Position numbers and translations under genes: made by a program. 31,943 nucleotides of DNA from a virus. The stretch lies in the IMG/VR virus record IMGVR_UViG_3300042521_001656, positions 1-31,943 of that record. The stretch is one strand, 5' to 3'. The notes under the pieces are model-generated. The model worked only from the letters and a program-made list of their open reading frames with translations. It was not told the origin of the DNA and did no database searches. Position 1 is the first letter of the stretch. Every line of letters starts with the position of its first letter. Below, piece after piece: positions 21,693-27,792 of this stretch.

Positions 21693-23090
21693 TCACCAGA
21701 TTGCCCCCTGGCCGTAGGAGACAGCTGCACTGGTGGCGATGGTGGGGCGTGAACGCAGCCAGGCCAGGCCTTGGCTTAGGGCATCTACTTGGTCGTCGTG
21801 GGCAGCGTTGGGAAAGGCGGCGGCCTCTTCGATGAGGGCTGAGGCCCAGCTGCTGCGCTCCGGCAGATAGACGTTGCCGGCTTCGATCAGCGGGGAGATG
21901 GCGGCAGCGCGGGAGAACTTGCCCCCCTGCGGGTTGACGGCGATCAGGCCGGGGATCTTGGATTTGAGCAGGGAGATCACCGCCGGGCCGTTGGCCTTGT
22001 CTTCCACCACGGTGGCAACGGGTTTGTAGCGGTTGAAGGTGTTGACGATCGCGGGGATGGTTTCGGTGATGTCGAGCCGATCGCGGATGCAGTCCAGCAG
22101 GTAGAAACGGCTGCCGAGCTGCCCGATCACTAGGCCGACCACGTAGTCGGTGTTGGGTCCGTCTTTAAACGTGAGGTCCCAGGAGGTGATGACGCGCTCT
22201 AGCTGCGGCAGCTCGCGGTAGGTCTGCCACCAGGAGCGCTTGAACAGCCCACCGGCTGGCGGTGCGGGGCGCTGCTGAAAGAGGGCATTGAAGCCGTATT
22301 CACCCAGTACGCGGCGGCGATCCTGCAGCGCGTCGAGGTCGTAGCGCTCCGGGCACAGGGCCTCGCCGGGGGCACGGCCAAGCGGGTCGTTCTCTTCTGC
22401 GATGGCCGGCAGATTGATGACGGTCCAGTTGGGCGCGTCGTCGGAGCTGAGGATGCGGCCGGCGAGGTCGTCTTCGTGCCAGCGGGTCATCGTGAGCACG
22501 ACGGCGGCGCCAGGTTCGAGGCGGGTGTAGAGGTCGTCGCGGTACCAGTTCCAGACGCGTTCGCGGTAGGCCTCGGATTCGGCCTCTTCGCGGGACTTCA
22601 CCGGGTCATCAATGCAGACCAGCGTGGCGCCGAGGCCGGTGATACCAGCGCCGACGCCAACAGCACGGAAACCACCACCGGCGGGGGTTTCCCATTGCTC
22701 CACGGCTTTGCGGTCGGAGCTGATCTCCATGCGCTGGGCGGCGATGCGGCGTGCCTGGCGGGAGAAGGTGTTGGCGAGGGTTTGGGAATAGGCGGCGATC
22801 ACCACGCGCTGCGTGGGGTCTTGTTCCAGGCGATAGACGGGGTAGCGGATCGTGCCTTGGTGCGATTTGCCGTGGCGCGGTGGCACGGTGACGATCAGGC
22901 GCTTGAGGGTGCCAGCGGTGATGGCGTCGAGGTAGGAGCGGATATGGGCGAGGTGGGGCCAGTCCCAGTTGTCATCGGGTGAGACTTCGCGCAGCCAGGT
23001 GTGAAAGGACTGAGGCGTGCGCGGCTGCGTTGCGGTATCCAGAAAAGCCGTGATGGGCTCGGGCTTGCAGAGACCGGCTAGCAGGCTCAT
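21693..23090 (-). CDS. terL: Terminase large subunit
   Basis: A 465-residue protein. Walker A VPPRHGKS at 69-76, Walker B TLVCIDDP near 156-163, a coupling-type segment LTMTRWHEDDLAGR at about 199-212, and RNase H-type nuclease residues starting with SWDLTF (D305) and ending with AHDDQVDALSQGLAWL near 435-450. It drives ATP-dependent DNA packaging at the portal and cuts the concatemer. Start ATG overlaps the 42-residue gene by 4 nt. The stop lies inside the region that begins the sigma-like gene. Confidence 0.95.
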   Translation of the reverse strand: MSLLAGLCKPEPITAFLDTATQPRTPQSFHTWLREVSPDDNWDWPHLAHIRSYLDAITAGTLKRLIVTVPPRHGKSHQGTIRYPVYRLEQDPTQRVVIAAYSQTLANTFSRQARRIAAQRMEISSDRKAVEQWETPAGGGFRAVGVGAGITGLGATLVCIDDPVKSREEAESEAYRERVWNWYRDDLYTRLEPGAAVVLTMTRWHEDDLAGRILSSDDAPNWTVINLPAIAEENDPLGRAPGEALCPERYDLDALQDRRRVLGEYGFNALFQQRPAPPAGGLFKRSWWQTYRELPQLERVITSWDLTFKDGPNTDYVVGLVIGQLGSRFYLLDCIRDRLDITETIPAIVNTFNRYKPVATVVEDKANGPAVISLLKSKIPGLIAVNPQGGKFSRAAAISPLIEAGNVYLPERSSWASALIEEAAAFPNAAHDDQVDALSQGLAWLRSRPTIATSAAVSYGQGAIW

Positions 23091-23215
23091 GCCGGTCGTC
23101 TGATCAGGGTGCGCACAGTGCCGTCAGGCTTGACCGCGATCACGTGATGGATGCGCGGTTCGGTGCCCTTGGGCTTGAGCAGCCGGCCCACAGCGGTGAC
23201 TTCAGGCTTCGACAT
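23087..23215 (-). CDS. Small basic protein, unknown (42 residues)
   Basis: ATG 23215 reads MSKPEVTAVGRLLKPKGTEP and ends VKPDGTVRTLIRRPA at a TGA that overlaps the TerL ATG by 4 nt. The overlap at both ends (14 nt with the acidic gene upstream) and full coding use of the gap support it. The sequence reads like a small beta protein (HHVIAVKPDGTVRTLI). I do not recognise it. Confidence 0.6.
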   Translation of the reverse strand: MSKPEVTAVGRLLKPKGTEPRIHHVIAVKPDGTVRTLIRRPA

Positions 23216-23351
23216 CGTCATCCTCATCGCCAGTCAGGCAGGCCAGGACTAGGGACTGCTTGGTGATTTCAAGAGCAGCGATCAGCTCAGCGGTGCTGAC
23301 CTCTTCTGAGGCCTCAATCAGTTCTTCCAGCTGGGCGATGAAGGCTTCCAT
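23202..23351 (-). CDS. Small acidic protein, unknown (49 residues)
   Basis: ATG 23351 reads MEAFIAQLEELIEASEEVST, then a second helix AELIAALEITKQSLVLACLT and an acidic end GDEDDDVEA. It is strongly acidic and helical, and lies directly after the very basic protein gene. A charge-complementary partner of that protein or a TerS/TerL accessory factor can be imagined, but nothing proves it. Confidence 0.6.
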   Translation of the reverse strand: MEAFIAQLEELIEASEEVSTAELIAALEITKQSLVLACLTGDEDDDVEA

Positions 23352-23375
23352 GGACTAGGGCTAGGCAATGCAAGT

Positions 23376-24341
23376 TTAACGGCGTTTGAAGCGCACCAAG
23401 GCCTTGGGTTTGCCGATCAGGCTGAGCTGACTCATGCCGGTTTGCTGGCGCTGGATGCGGGGATTTTTACGCGTGCCAAATTGACGGGTACGTTCAAGTA
23501 TTGATTCGCGTCTGAACTTTTGAACGGCTCTAGATTCGCGCTTTGTTCTTCCAACAACAGGCAGTCCCTTGAATCCTTTGGGATTTCGAGCAAATGCAGC
23601 GCCACCGCGCAATGGCTGCCTGCGGCCGGAAGTAGAAGCAATAGGCTTAGGTGCGGGCTTGCGCATTGTCGATGCGACACGGCGAGCCTTGGCGCTTGTA
23701 GGAGCTTTGCCAGTAGCAGTATTGCGACCAATCAACTCACGCCTACCAATCATTCTGCTTGCAGGCTTAGAGGCTGCAGGTTTAGAAGCTGCCGGCGGCT
23801 GATTTGCCCTTTGAGTAGCAGCGCGGGCCTTGTCCTGGCCCAGGGCGTTGTAGCGGAGCGGCTTGTTCCGGTTGGGCTTCTGCGTGCTGTAGCGCGGGCG
23901 GTTGGTCAATCCGCTGCGGACCACGGCCTGCTGTTCGGCAAAGTTTTTGCCGACCATGCCGCTCATGCCGCCAGCCTTGCGGGTGAGAAAGGATTTGGCC
24001 CTCACGCCAACCTCAGTGGCGTTCATGCGCTTGACGCCTGATTTAGCTGCCGCGCCGGCGGTGACAGCGTTCACGCGACCAGAAATTCTTGCAACCTTGT
24101 CAGGGCCGATCCCTTTGCGGCGGCCTTTTGCTGGTGGCTTACTGGCAGGCTTGGCCTTGATTGCTCCAGGCTTCAATCCTTTGGGTTTGCCAATGGTGCC
24201 CTTGGGCCCACCAGCAGCTTTCATGGTCTGTGTCGCACGCTTGTTGCCGCTGGCAGTCTTGAGCCGGCCACCACGGGCTGTAGCGCCAGAGCCTGACGAC
24301 GCAAAGCGCCCACGGTTGTCCCTTGCGTACCGGCGAGCCAT
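23376..24341 (-). CDS. Very basic protein between TerS and TerL
   Basis: A 321-residue protein starts MARRYARDNRGRFASSGSGA and is Lys/Arg/Ala/Gly/Pro-rich throughout (GPKGTIGKPKGLKPGAIKAK, PASKPPAKGRRKGIGPDKVA). It has some more structured stretches (ARISGRVNAVTAGAAAKSGV, EVGVRAKSFLTRKAGGMSGM) and a basic end PKALVRFKRR. The RDNRGRF start matches RDARGRF in the basic protein at 16218-16733. It may bind DNA during packaging or be an internal virion protein; a basic gene inside the terminase pair is unusual. No catalytic motif seen. Confidence 0.7.
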   Translation of the reverse strand: MARRYARDNRGRFASSGSGATARGGRLKTASGNKRATQTMKAAGGPKGTIGKPKGLKPGAIKAKPASKPPAKGRRKGIGPDKVARISGRVNAVTAGAAAKSGVKRMNATEVGVRAKSFLTRKAGGMSGMVGKNFAEQQAVVRSGLTNRPRYSTQKPNRNKPLRYNALGQDKARAATQRANQPPAASKPAASKPASRMIGRRELIGRNTATGKAPTSAKARRVASTMRKPAPKPIASTSGRRQPLRGGAAFARNPKGFKGLPVVGRTKRESRAVQKFRRESILERTRQFGTRKNPRIQRQQTGMSQLSLIGKPKALVRFKRR

Positions 24342-24356
24342 GGGCTGAAGCGTTTA

Positions 24357-24369
24357 GGGCAAGTTGCCC
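24357..24369 (-). repeat. Junction motif, perfect palindromic copy (GGGCAACTTGCCC)
   Basis: This copy, GGGCAA-C-TTGCCC, is a perfect 6-bp inverted repeat around one base. It starts 1 nt after the TerS stop and ends 15 nt before the next ATG (24341). Other copies keep GGCAACTTG and vary on the right side. The family includes 584-597, 4118-4126, 4738-4748, 8785-8798, 9256-9268, 14796-14806, 16138-16153, 16750-16764, 17153-17163, 19308-19319 and 20769-20782. No known element is recognised. Confidence 0.65.
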
Positions 24370-24370
24370 G

Positions 24371-24694
24371 TCAGCTCATTTCAAAGCGCAGCAGCTTGGC
24401 CTGATCTTCCAGGGCCTTGAGGGCAACGCTGAGTTGGTTGGAGTCAGAGGCGCGGCGTTCGTAGTCCTGCAGGCGAGCAATGGCAGCGGCGAGCCATTGG
24501 GGGCGCTCCAGCTCGGCGTCAAGCTGCATGAGCTGACGAGCACGTGCGATGTAGTTTTCTGCTTGACGTTCACCAACGTTCCAGGATTCCGAACAGTGTC
24601 GAACGATTTGATTTCTGCTGTAGGCCCTAAGTAACAGGTCGTAGACCTGATTTACGCGGTCGTCTATTTCTACGTTGGTTGACTTCTTTGCCAT
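24371..24694 (-). CDS. terS: Terminase small subunit-like protein
   Basis: A 107-residue protein starts MAKKSTNVEIDDRVNQVYDL. The section YSRNQIVRHCSESWNVGERQ, AENYIARARQLM is a helix-turn-helix typical of TerS DNA recognition. The C-terminal half is helical (AAAIARLQDYERRASDSNQL, SVALKALEDQAKLLRFEMS), as in oligomerising TerS proteins. It would recognise the packaging site and recruit TerL, which lies 1.3 kb further along. Its start codon is inside a hairpin (24692-24714), which suggests coupling to translation of the preceding gene. Confidence 0.75.
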   Translation of the reverse strand: MAKKSTNVEIDDRVNQVYDLLLRAYSRNQIVRHCSESWNVGERQAENYIARARQLMQLDAELERPQWLAAAIARLQDYERRASDSNQLSVALKALEDQAKLLRFEMS

Positions 24695-24714
24695 CTGCCT
24701 AGTTTAGCCAGATG
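24692..24714 (-). promoter_or_regulatory. Hairpin covering the TerS start codon
   Basis: The arms catctg-c-cta and tag-c-cagatg pair around gtt with a single C-C mismatch. On the minus strand the TerS ATG forms the 3' end of the stem and the TAA of the preceding gene lies in it. A ribosome ending the preceding gene would open the stem, a usual way to couple translation. Confidence 0.5.
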
Positions 24715-25018
24715 CGGGCATAAAGAGGATGCCTTCGGCCGCGAGGATATTGAGGCGCAGTTCAGCGTCTTGGAAGGAGGATGCCCAGATGGTGGCGAGG
24801 CGTGAGCGGTTGGATTTGGCGTTGACGGTGTAGGTGAAAAGGTAATGGCCGTGAGTGGAGCGGCGGCGGGTTGGGAGGAAGGCGCCAAGGAGGCGGAAGG
24901 ATGCCAGGAGCTGACGGGCGATGTCTTCGGCTTCGGCAAAAGTGTGTTTGGCGTCAATGATGAGGCCAAACGGTTCACCGTTATCGGGGTGATCAGCAAC
25001 GATTGACCAGGGTTCCAT
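24704..25018 (-). CDS. Early phage protein, unknown (104 residues)
   Basis: I start it at ATG 25018 (MEPWSIVADHPDNGEPFGLI), overlapping RusA by 26 nt; the same frame is open much further upstream but there it only shadows rusA. Content: DAKHTFAEAEDIARQLLASF, GHYLFTYTVNAKSNRSRLAT, then AELRLNILAAEGILFMPASG. It looks like a compact alpha/beta protein. No family recognised. Its stop sits in the hairpin over the TerS start. Confidence 0.6.
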   Translation of the reverse strand: MEPWSIVADHPDNGEPFGLIIDAKHTFAEAEDIARQLLASFRLLGAFLPTRRRSTHGHYLFTYTVNAKSNRSRLATIWASSFQDAELRLNILAAEGILFMPASG

Positions 25019-25463
25019 GGGAAGGCTGGTGCTTGGGATAGGTTGCCGCGAGGGGAGTGATGGTGATGATGGCGCCGGGGTGTTCTTTGGGGCAGCAGTA
25101 ACGCTTGGAGATGGATGCCAGAGCCACGAGCGCATCATCTTGAAGCAGGCCTGCATCCACGAGAGCGTCTTCAGTGCTGCGCAGGCATTTGGAAGCATCG
25201 GGGCGGGTGCTGTGGTGCGTGGGTGCAGAGGGTTTGAGGGTTCCTTTGGTGGTGTAGTGGGATTTGGGGCGTGGGAACAGAAAGGTGATGGTGAGGGAGA
25301 CGGGGGAGGTGATGGTGGGTTGGTTGGTGGCGACGGCGGCCTGGGAGACGAGGTAACGCCAGGGTTTGACGTGTTTGGAGGATTCAATGAGGCGACCGTT
25401 GCCGACATGGCGCTTCGAGCCCTGCGGAGCAGGGGGCATGCCGGCGACGGTGAAGGTGATCAC
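24993..25463 (-). CDS. rusA: RusA-type Holliday junction resolvase
   Basis: A 156-residue protein starts with GTG 25463 in an overlap with the preceding stop. It has MITFTVAGMPPAPQGSKRHV, SKHVKPWRYLVSQAA, FLFPRPKSHY, then the catalytic block RPDASKCLRSTEDALVDAGL, LQDDALVALASISKRY. The acidic residues D89, D99 and D109/D110 plus K120 are placed as in RusA. It cuts four-way junctions during phage recombination and replication and can resolve branches before packaging. Length is usual for the family. Confidence 0.85.
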   Translation of the reverse strand: MITFTVAGMPPAPQGSKRHVGNGRLIESSKHVKPWRYLVSQAAVATNQPTITSPVSLTITFLFPRPKSHYTTKGTLKPSAPTHHSTRPDASKCLRSTEDALVDAGLLQDDALVALASISKRYCCPKEHPGAIITITPLAATYPKHQPSHGTLVNRC

Positions 25464-25660
25464 TTGGCTCTGATGATCACGGTGGGGATTTTGTGGCTCA
25501 TGGCTTGTTTTTCCATGAACCAGCGCTCAGAGATGTGGGCTTGGGCTGGGTCAGGGGACCAAGTGTTGTTGATGGTGAGGTAGTTGCCGGTGGTGGTGAC
25601 GACGCAACAGGGCTGGTGGTCGTAGGGCGGCAAGGGTTCCTTCATGGCAACAGCGGTCAT
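25460..25660 (-). CDS. Small early protein, unknown (66 residues)
   Basis: ATG 25660 overlaps the previous stop by 4 nt, and its own stop overlaps the rusA start. It reads MTAVAMKEPLPPYDHQPCCV, TTTGNYLTINNTWSPDPAQA, HISERWFMEKQA, ending IPTVIIRAK. A second ATG at codon 6 is possible. No motif is recognised. The overlaps on both sides support it as a real member of the early operon. Confidence 0.6.
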   Translation of the reverse strand: MTAVAMKEPLPPYDHQPCCVVTTTGNYLTINNTWSPDPAQAHISERWFMEKQAMSHKIPTVIIRAK

Positions 25661-25971
25661 GCTTTGGGTTGCCGTATCTCAAAGAAACTGGTGACCACCA
25701 CTTCGGCTTCGCCTAAGGCGATGGTGAGTTTTTCGGCAGCCTTGAGGGCTTCGCGCTGTTCGCTGATGTGATCGGGGTAGCGGTAGGTCTTGCGGGAGCG
25801 CTGGGAAATGGTCCAGTCGTTCCAGCTGAGCGGTTCCTTGAGATCCAGCTGACCCGCCTCCACCAGCGCAGCCAATTCGTCAAGGCAGCGCTCCTCGCGG
25901 TCTTGAGCGGCAATCTTGCATGCCCGTGCTTCCGTGAGGTCATCAAGGATGACCTCAAGAGAACGCGGCAA
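25657..25971 (-). CDS. Early phage protein with coiled-coil part, unknown
   Basis: I propose TTG 25971 (MPRSLEVILDDLTEARACKI, 104 residues); an upstream TTG at 26025 would overlap the membrane protein gene by 71 nt. Helical N-terminus, then QLDLKEPLSWNDWTISQRSR, KTYRYPDHISEQREALKAAE and VVVTSFFEIRQPKA. The SW..W.I..RSRKTY.YP pattern with a following helix is known to me from unnamed phage and bacterial proteins near recombination genes, possibly Gp157-like; not certain. Confidence 0.55.
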   Translation of the reverse strand: MPRSLEVILDDLTEARACKIAAQDREERCLDELAALVEAGQLDLKEPLSWNDWTISQRSRKTYRYPDHISEQREALKAAEKLTIALGEAEVVVTSFFEIRQPKA

Positions 25972-26134
25972 CGGTGATGATGGCAAAGAACAGGGTGAAG
26001 AAGGCAAAGAGGATGAGGTTTTCAAGGAGTTGCGTGCGGCGAAGTGAAAGGGTGCGGCGGCGCTTTTGACGGCGGTTGAGGCGTTGCTGCTGCGCTGCAG
26101 TGGGGATGCAGGCAGGAAGGGCGGGTGATGTCAC
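25955..26134 (-). CDS. Small single-pass membrane protein
   Basis: GTG 26134 overlaps the previous stop (GTGA) and gives 59 residues. The N-terminus has a very basic section (LNRRQKRRRTLSLRRTQLLE) followed by one membrane helix LILFAFFTLFFAIITVAAFS at the C-terminus. Basic side in, helix in the membrane fits a tail-anchored small protein. It could be a superinfection or membrane-acting early protein; not shown. Confidence 0.5.
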   Translation of the reverse strand: MTSPALPACIPTAAQQQRLNRRQKRRRTLSLRRTQLLENLILFAFFTLFFAIITVAAFS

Positions 26135-26328
26135 GCGGCGAGGGGATGGGTTGGGGTGCAGGCGAGAACGGTTTGACCGGGGTGGTGTTGCAGGTAGGCG
26201 TTGATCACCTGCTGGGTGGTCCAGGCGGAGGGTGCGCATAGGAGGGTTTCTTGGTTGGCGGTGGCGGGGTTGGTGTTGAGGCGTTGGTTGTCGTAGGCGG
26301 AGCGGTAGGTGATGGCGTAGAGGCTCAA
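26131..26328 (-). CDS. Small early protein, unknown (65 residues)
   Basis: Starts with TTG 26328 in an overlap with the previous stop (TTGA) and reads MSLYAITYRSAYDNQRLNTN, PATANQETLLCAPSAWTTQQ, VINAYLQHHPGQTVLACTPT. No family is recognised. Its stop overlaps the GTG of the membrane protein. A TTG start is rare, but the overlap pattern on both sides is consistent. Confidence 0.55.
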   Translation of the reverse strand: MSLYAITYRSAYDNQRLNTNPATANQETLLCAPSAWTTQQVINAYLQHHPGQTVLACTPTHPLAA

Positions 26329-26504
26329 AGCTTGGGTCTCCAGCCGTTCTGGTAGGCGAGGGCGATCAGGAAGCTGCGGTTGTGGGAGGCGTAGGGGATG
26401 CGGTGGTCATCGAGGAAGTCGATGGCGTCTTCCTCGTGGGTGTCATCGGTGATGGCCAGGTGCAGGAGCCAAGCTGGGGGTTGAGGCTTGTTAGTGCTAG
26501 TCAT
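26325..26504 (-). CDS. Small early protein, unknown (59 residues)
   Basis: ATG 26504 lies in a TGATG overlap with the previous stop; it reads MTSTNKPQPPAWLLHLAITD, DTHEEDAIDFLDDHRIPYAS, HNRSFLIALAYQNGWRPKL. The acidic middle with a C-terminal helix is well defined, but I do not recognise it. It is the second gene of the operon that starts at the promoter 26741-26769. Confidence 0.6.
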   Translation of the reverse strand: MTSTNKPQPPAWLLHLAITDDTHEEDAIDFLDDHRIPYASHNRSFLIALAYQNGWRPKL

Positions 26505-26704
26505 CAACGGCAGAGCGAAGGGTTGCGCTCGGCAGCGGTGAGGCACTCGATGCCATCGGCAGGCGCTTCGGGCTCGTGGTGCTGTTGCGGCAGGGCGGTG
26601 ATGGTGAAGGGCAGGCCAGCAGCGATCAGGTCGCGGAGGGTGCCTGGCAGCTCTTCGGTGGTGCAGTAGTCATCCCAGATGGGATTGACGAACGCGAAGG
26701 TCAT
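26504..26704 (-). CDS. First gene of early operon, unknown (66 residues)
   Basis: ATG 26704 lies about 30 nt after the expected transcription start of the promoter at 26741-26769. It reads MTFAFVNPIWDDYCTTEELP, GTLRDLIAAGLPFTITALPQ, then an acidic, flexible end. It may adopt a small alpha/beta fold. No family recognised. As first gene under an operator-controlled promoter it would be made early after derepression. Confidence 0.6.
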   Translation of the reverse strand: MTFAFVNPIWDDYCTTEELPGTLRDLIAAGLPFTITALPQQHHEPEAPADGIECLTAAERNPSLCR

Positions 26705-26740
26705 GGGTTGCTGTGCGGTGGGGTCGCCCCCGTACTTTGA

Positions 26741-26769
26741 ACAATAGGCTAGCCAACGCTAGCGGTCAA
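26741..26769 (-). promoter_or_regulatory. Sigma70-type promoter with operator in the spacer
   Basis: On the minus strand: -35 TTGACC (26769-26764), 17-nt spacer GCTAGCGTTGGCTAGCC, -10 TATTGT (26746-26741). The spacer carries two GCTAGC half-sites with starts 10 bp apart. It drives the early operon from 26704 leftwards. Binding of a regulator to the spacer would block polymerase. The promoter fit is close to consensus; the regulator is not identified. Confidence 0.75.
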
Positions 26770-26790
26770 GGGGTGTTGCGGATTGTTAGG

Positions 26791-26863
26791 TGCCGGGACT
26801 CCGATGGTCCGCACGACCCGCCGTTATTCCCCGTGAGGGTGTTGTATTCAGGCCGTCCCGGCA
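26791..26863. other. Long inverted repeat, possible structured RNA or operator region
   Basis: The gap 26705-26918 (214 bp) holds the promoter above and, upstream of it, tgccgggac (26791-26799) and gtcccggca (26855-26863), a perfect 9-bp inverted repeat enclosing 55 nt. Inside are smaller hairpins, e.g. GGAC/GTCC around 7 nt and CCC/GGG around 5 nt on the minus strand. The length, 73 nt, is tRNA-like, but no T-loop or anticodon arm fits. No coding frame is convincing here. Confidence 0.4.
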
Positions 26864-26918
26864 GGGCAATGGTGCCACGGTGGCTAGCGGGGGCGGACTA
26901 GGTGCGGCTAATCAGCGG

Positions 26919-27479
26919 CTACCAAGGCCTGAAGCGCAGCTTGTACTGCTCCACCACATCCAGCCACGCATCGAGGCACTCCTGCGCATCGTGCGTCTGA
27001 ATCTCGAAGCTGCCAGGGCGTGACCAGAGCGTCAGACACCGGCTAAAGACCAACCGATAGTGCTGCCCGATCATGTCCACGCCCGCGCCCAGCTGCGGCT
27101 TGGTGTCGTAGGGCTTGGCGGACTTGCTGCCCTGGGTTTTGAGATCCGCGATGCCGTGCGTACCGTCTGCAAACTGCAGCACCAGATCGACGGTGCCAGC
27201 AACGTTGTAGGCCATGGAATAGGCCATCACTTCAGAGCCGATCACCGTGATGCGCTCCCAGAGGGGTGAGTTGAGCATCGGCTCAATCCAGTCGCTGTAG
27301 TCACCAGCCGAGCAGGCTGTGGCTGACGGTGGGGACGGGTTCCAGCGATTGTTCACCATCGCTTCGAGGGCTTGATGGCAGGTGTTCCCGCGTGGCTCCC
27401 AGCTGTCCTTGGTTGCCATGATCTGAGCCATCTGCTCCGGGGTCTTGGTGACCGCACTGATCAGGCTGGTGACTGACAC
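26919..27479 (-). CDS. PD-(D/E)XK nuclease-like protein (start uncertain, frame broken)
   Basis: From the GTG at 27479 (MSVTSLISAVTKTPEQMAQI) the frame gives 186 residues. It has the phage exonuclease/RecB-Cas4-type core GTVDLVLQFADGTHGIADLK with D and D..K at the expected spacing, preceded by RGNTCHQALEAMV. The C-terminus reads DMIGQHYRLVFSRCLTLWSR. Clear coding signal (TWTYSLSNGHQFPV) continues upstream of the GTG to about 27515 in the same frame without a good start. A well-placed ATG at 27516 with GAGGAA before it is one base out of frame. Role: DNA end processing or recombination with RusA. Confidence 0.6.
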   Translation of the reverse strand: MSVTSLISAVTKTPEQMAQIMATKDSWEPRGNTCHQALEAMVNNRWNPSPPSATACSAGDYSDWIEPMLNSPLWERITVIGSEVMAYSMAYNVAGTVDLVLQFADGTHGIADLKTQGSKSAKPYDTKPQLGAGVDMIGQHYRLVFSRCLTLWSRPGSFEIQTHDAQECLDAWLDVVEQYKLRFRPW

Positions 27480-27792
27480 GGGGAACTGGTGGCCATTGCT
27501 GAGGGAGTAGGTCCATGTTTGGCTGTTCCTCGTTAGCCCTAGTGGCTGCAGCCACGTCGAAGTCTCTGGGGCTGATGGGCTGGACGGCTTCAGGGGCGTC
27601 ATGGGAGCGCAGGAGGTTGCGGTAGGGGGTTGGTGTGAAATCAGGGCCGAAGTGTTCGGACTTGCGGGCGGCGGTGATTTCGCGGGTGTAGGCGGCTGGT
27701 GGTGTGTCGAGGGTTTCGAGGGTCCAGTAGCCGGCATTGTTGCCGCGCTGCAGGATGGCCTTGACCGAATGAGCGTCAGAAAGGGGCTGCAT
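27301..27792 (-). CDS. Unknown phage protein; only first ~92 codons look genuine
   Basis: ATG 27792 has a good AAGGAG site 7 nt upstream and overlaps the previous gene by 17 nt. Residues 1-92 look genuine (GYWTLETLDTPPAAYTREIT, FTPTPYRNLLRSHDAPEAVQ); the WTLE.LD.P and YRNLLR phrases recur in cyanobacterial and phage proteins of unknown function, as I recall. Beyond codon 92 the frame stays open to 27301, but the product there is only an out-of-frame reading of the nuclease gene. A single base change near 27511-27524 would fuse the two into one protein of about 290 residues. Confidence 0.5.
   Translation of the reverse strand: MQPLSDAHSVKAILQRGNNAGYWTLETLDTPPAAYTREITAARKSEHFGPDFTPTPYRNLLRSHDAPEAVQPISPRDFDVAAATRANEEQPNMDLLPQQWPPVPRVSHQPDQCGHQDPGADGSDHGNQGQLGATREHLPSSPRSDGEQSLEPVPTVSHSLLGW

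Noticed and set aside
25017-25583. Plus-strand 188-residue Gly/Val-rich frame opposite rusA
   Set aside because: RusA on the minus strand has its catalytic acidic block; the plus frame is a codon-bias shadow without a start signal.
26791-26863. tRNA gene suggested by the 9-bp terminal stem and 73-nt length
   Set aside because: On neither strand is there a TTCRANNC T-loop or a 5-bp anticodon stem with a 7-nt loop at the right place.
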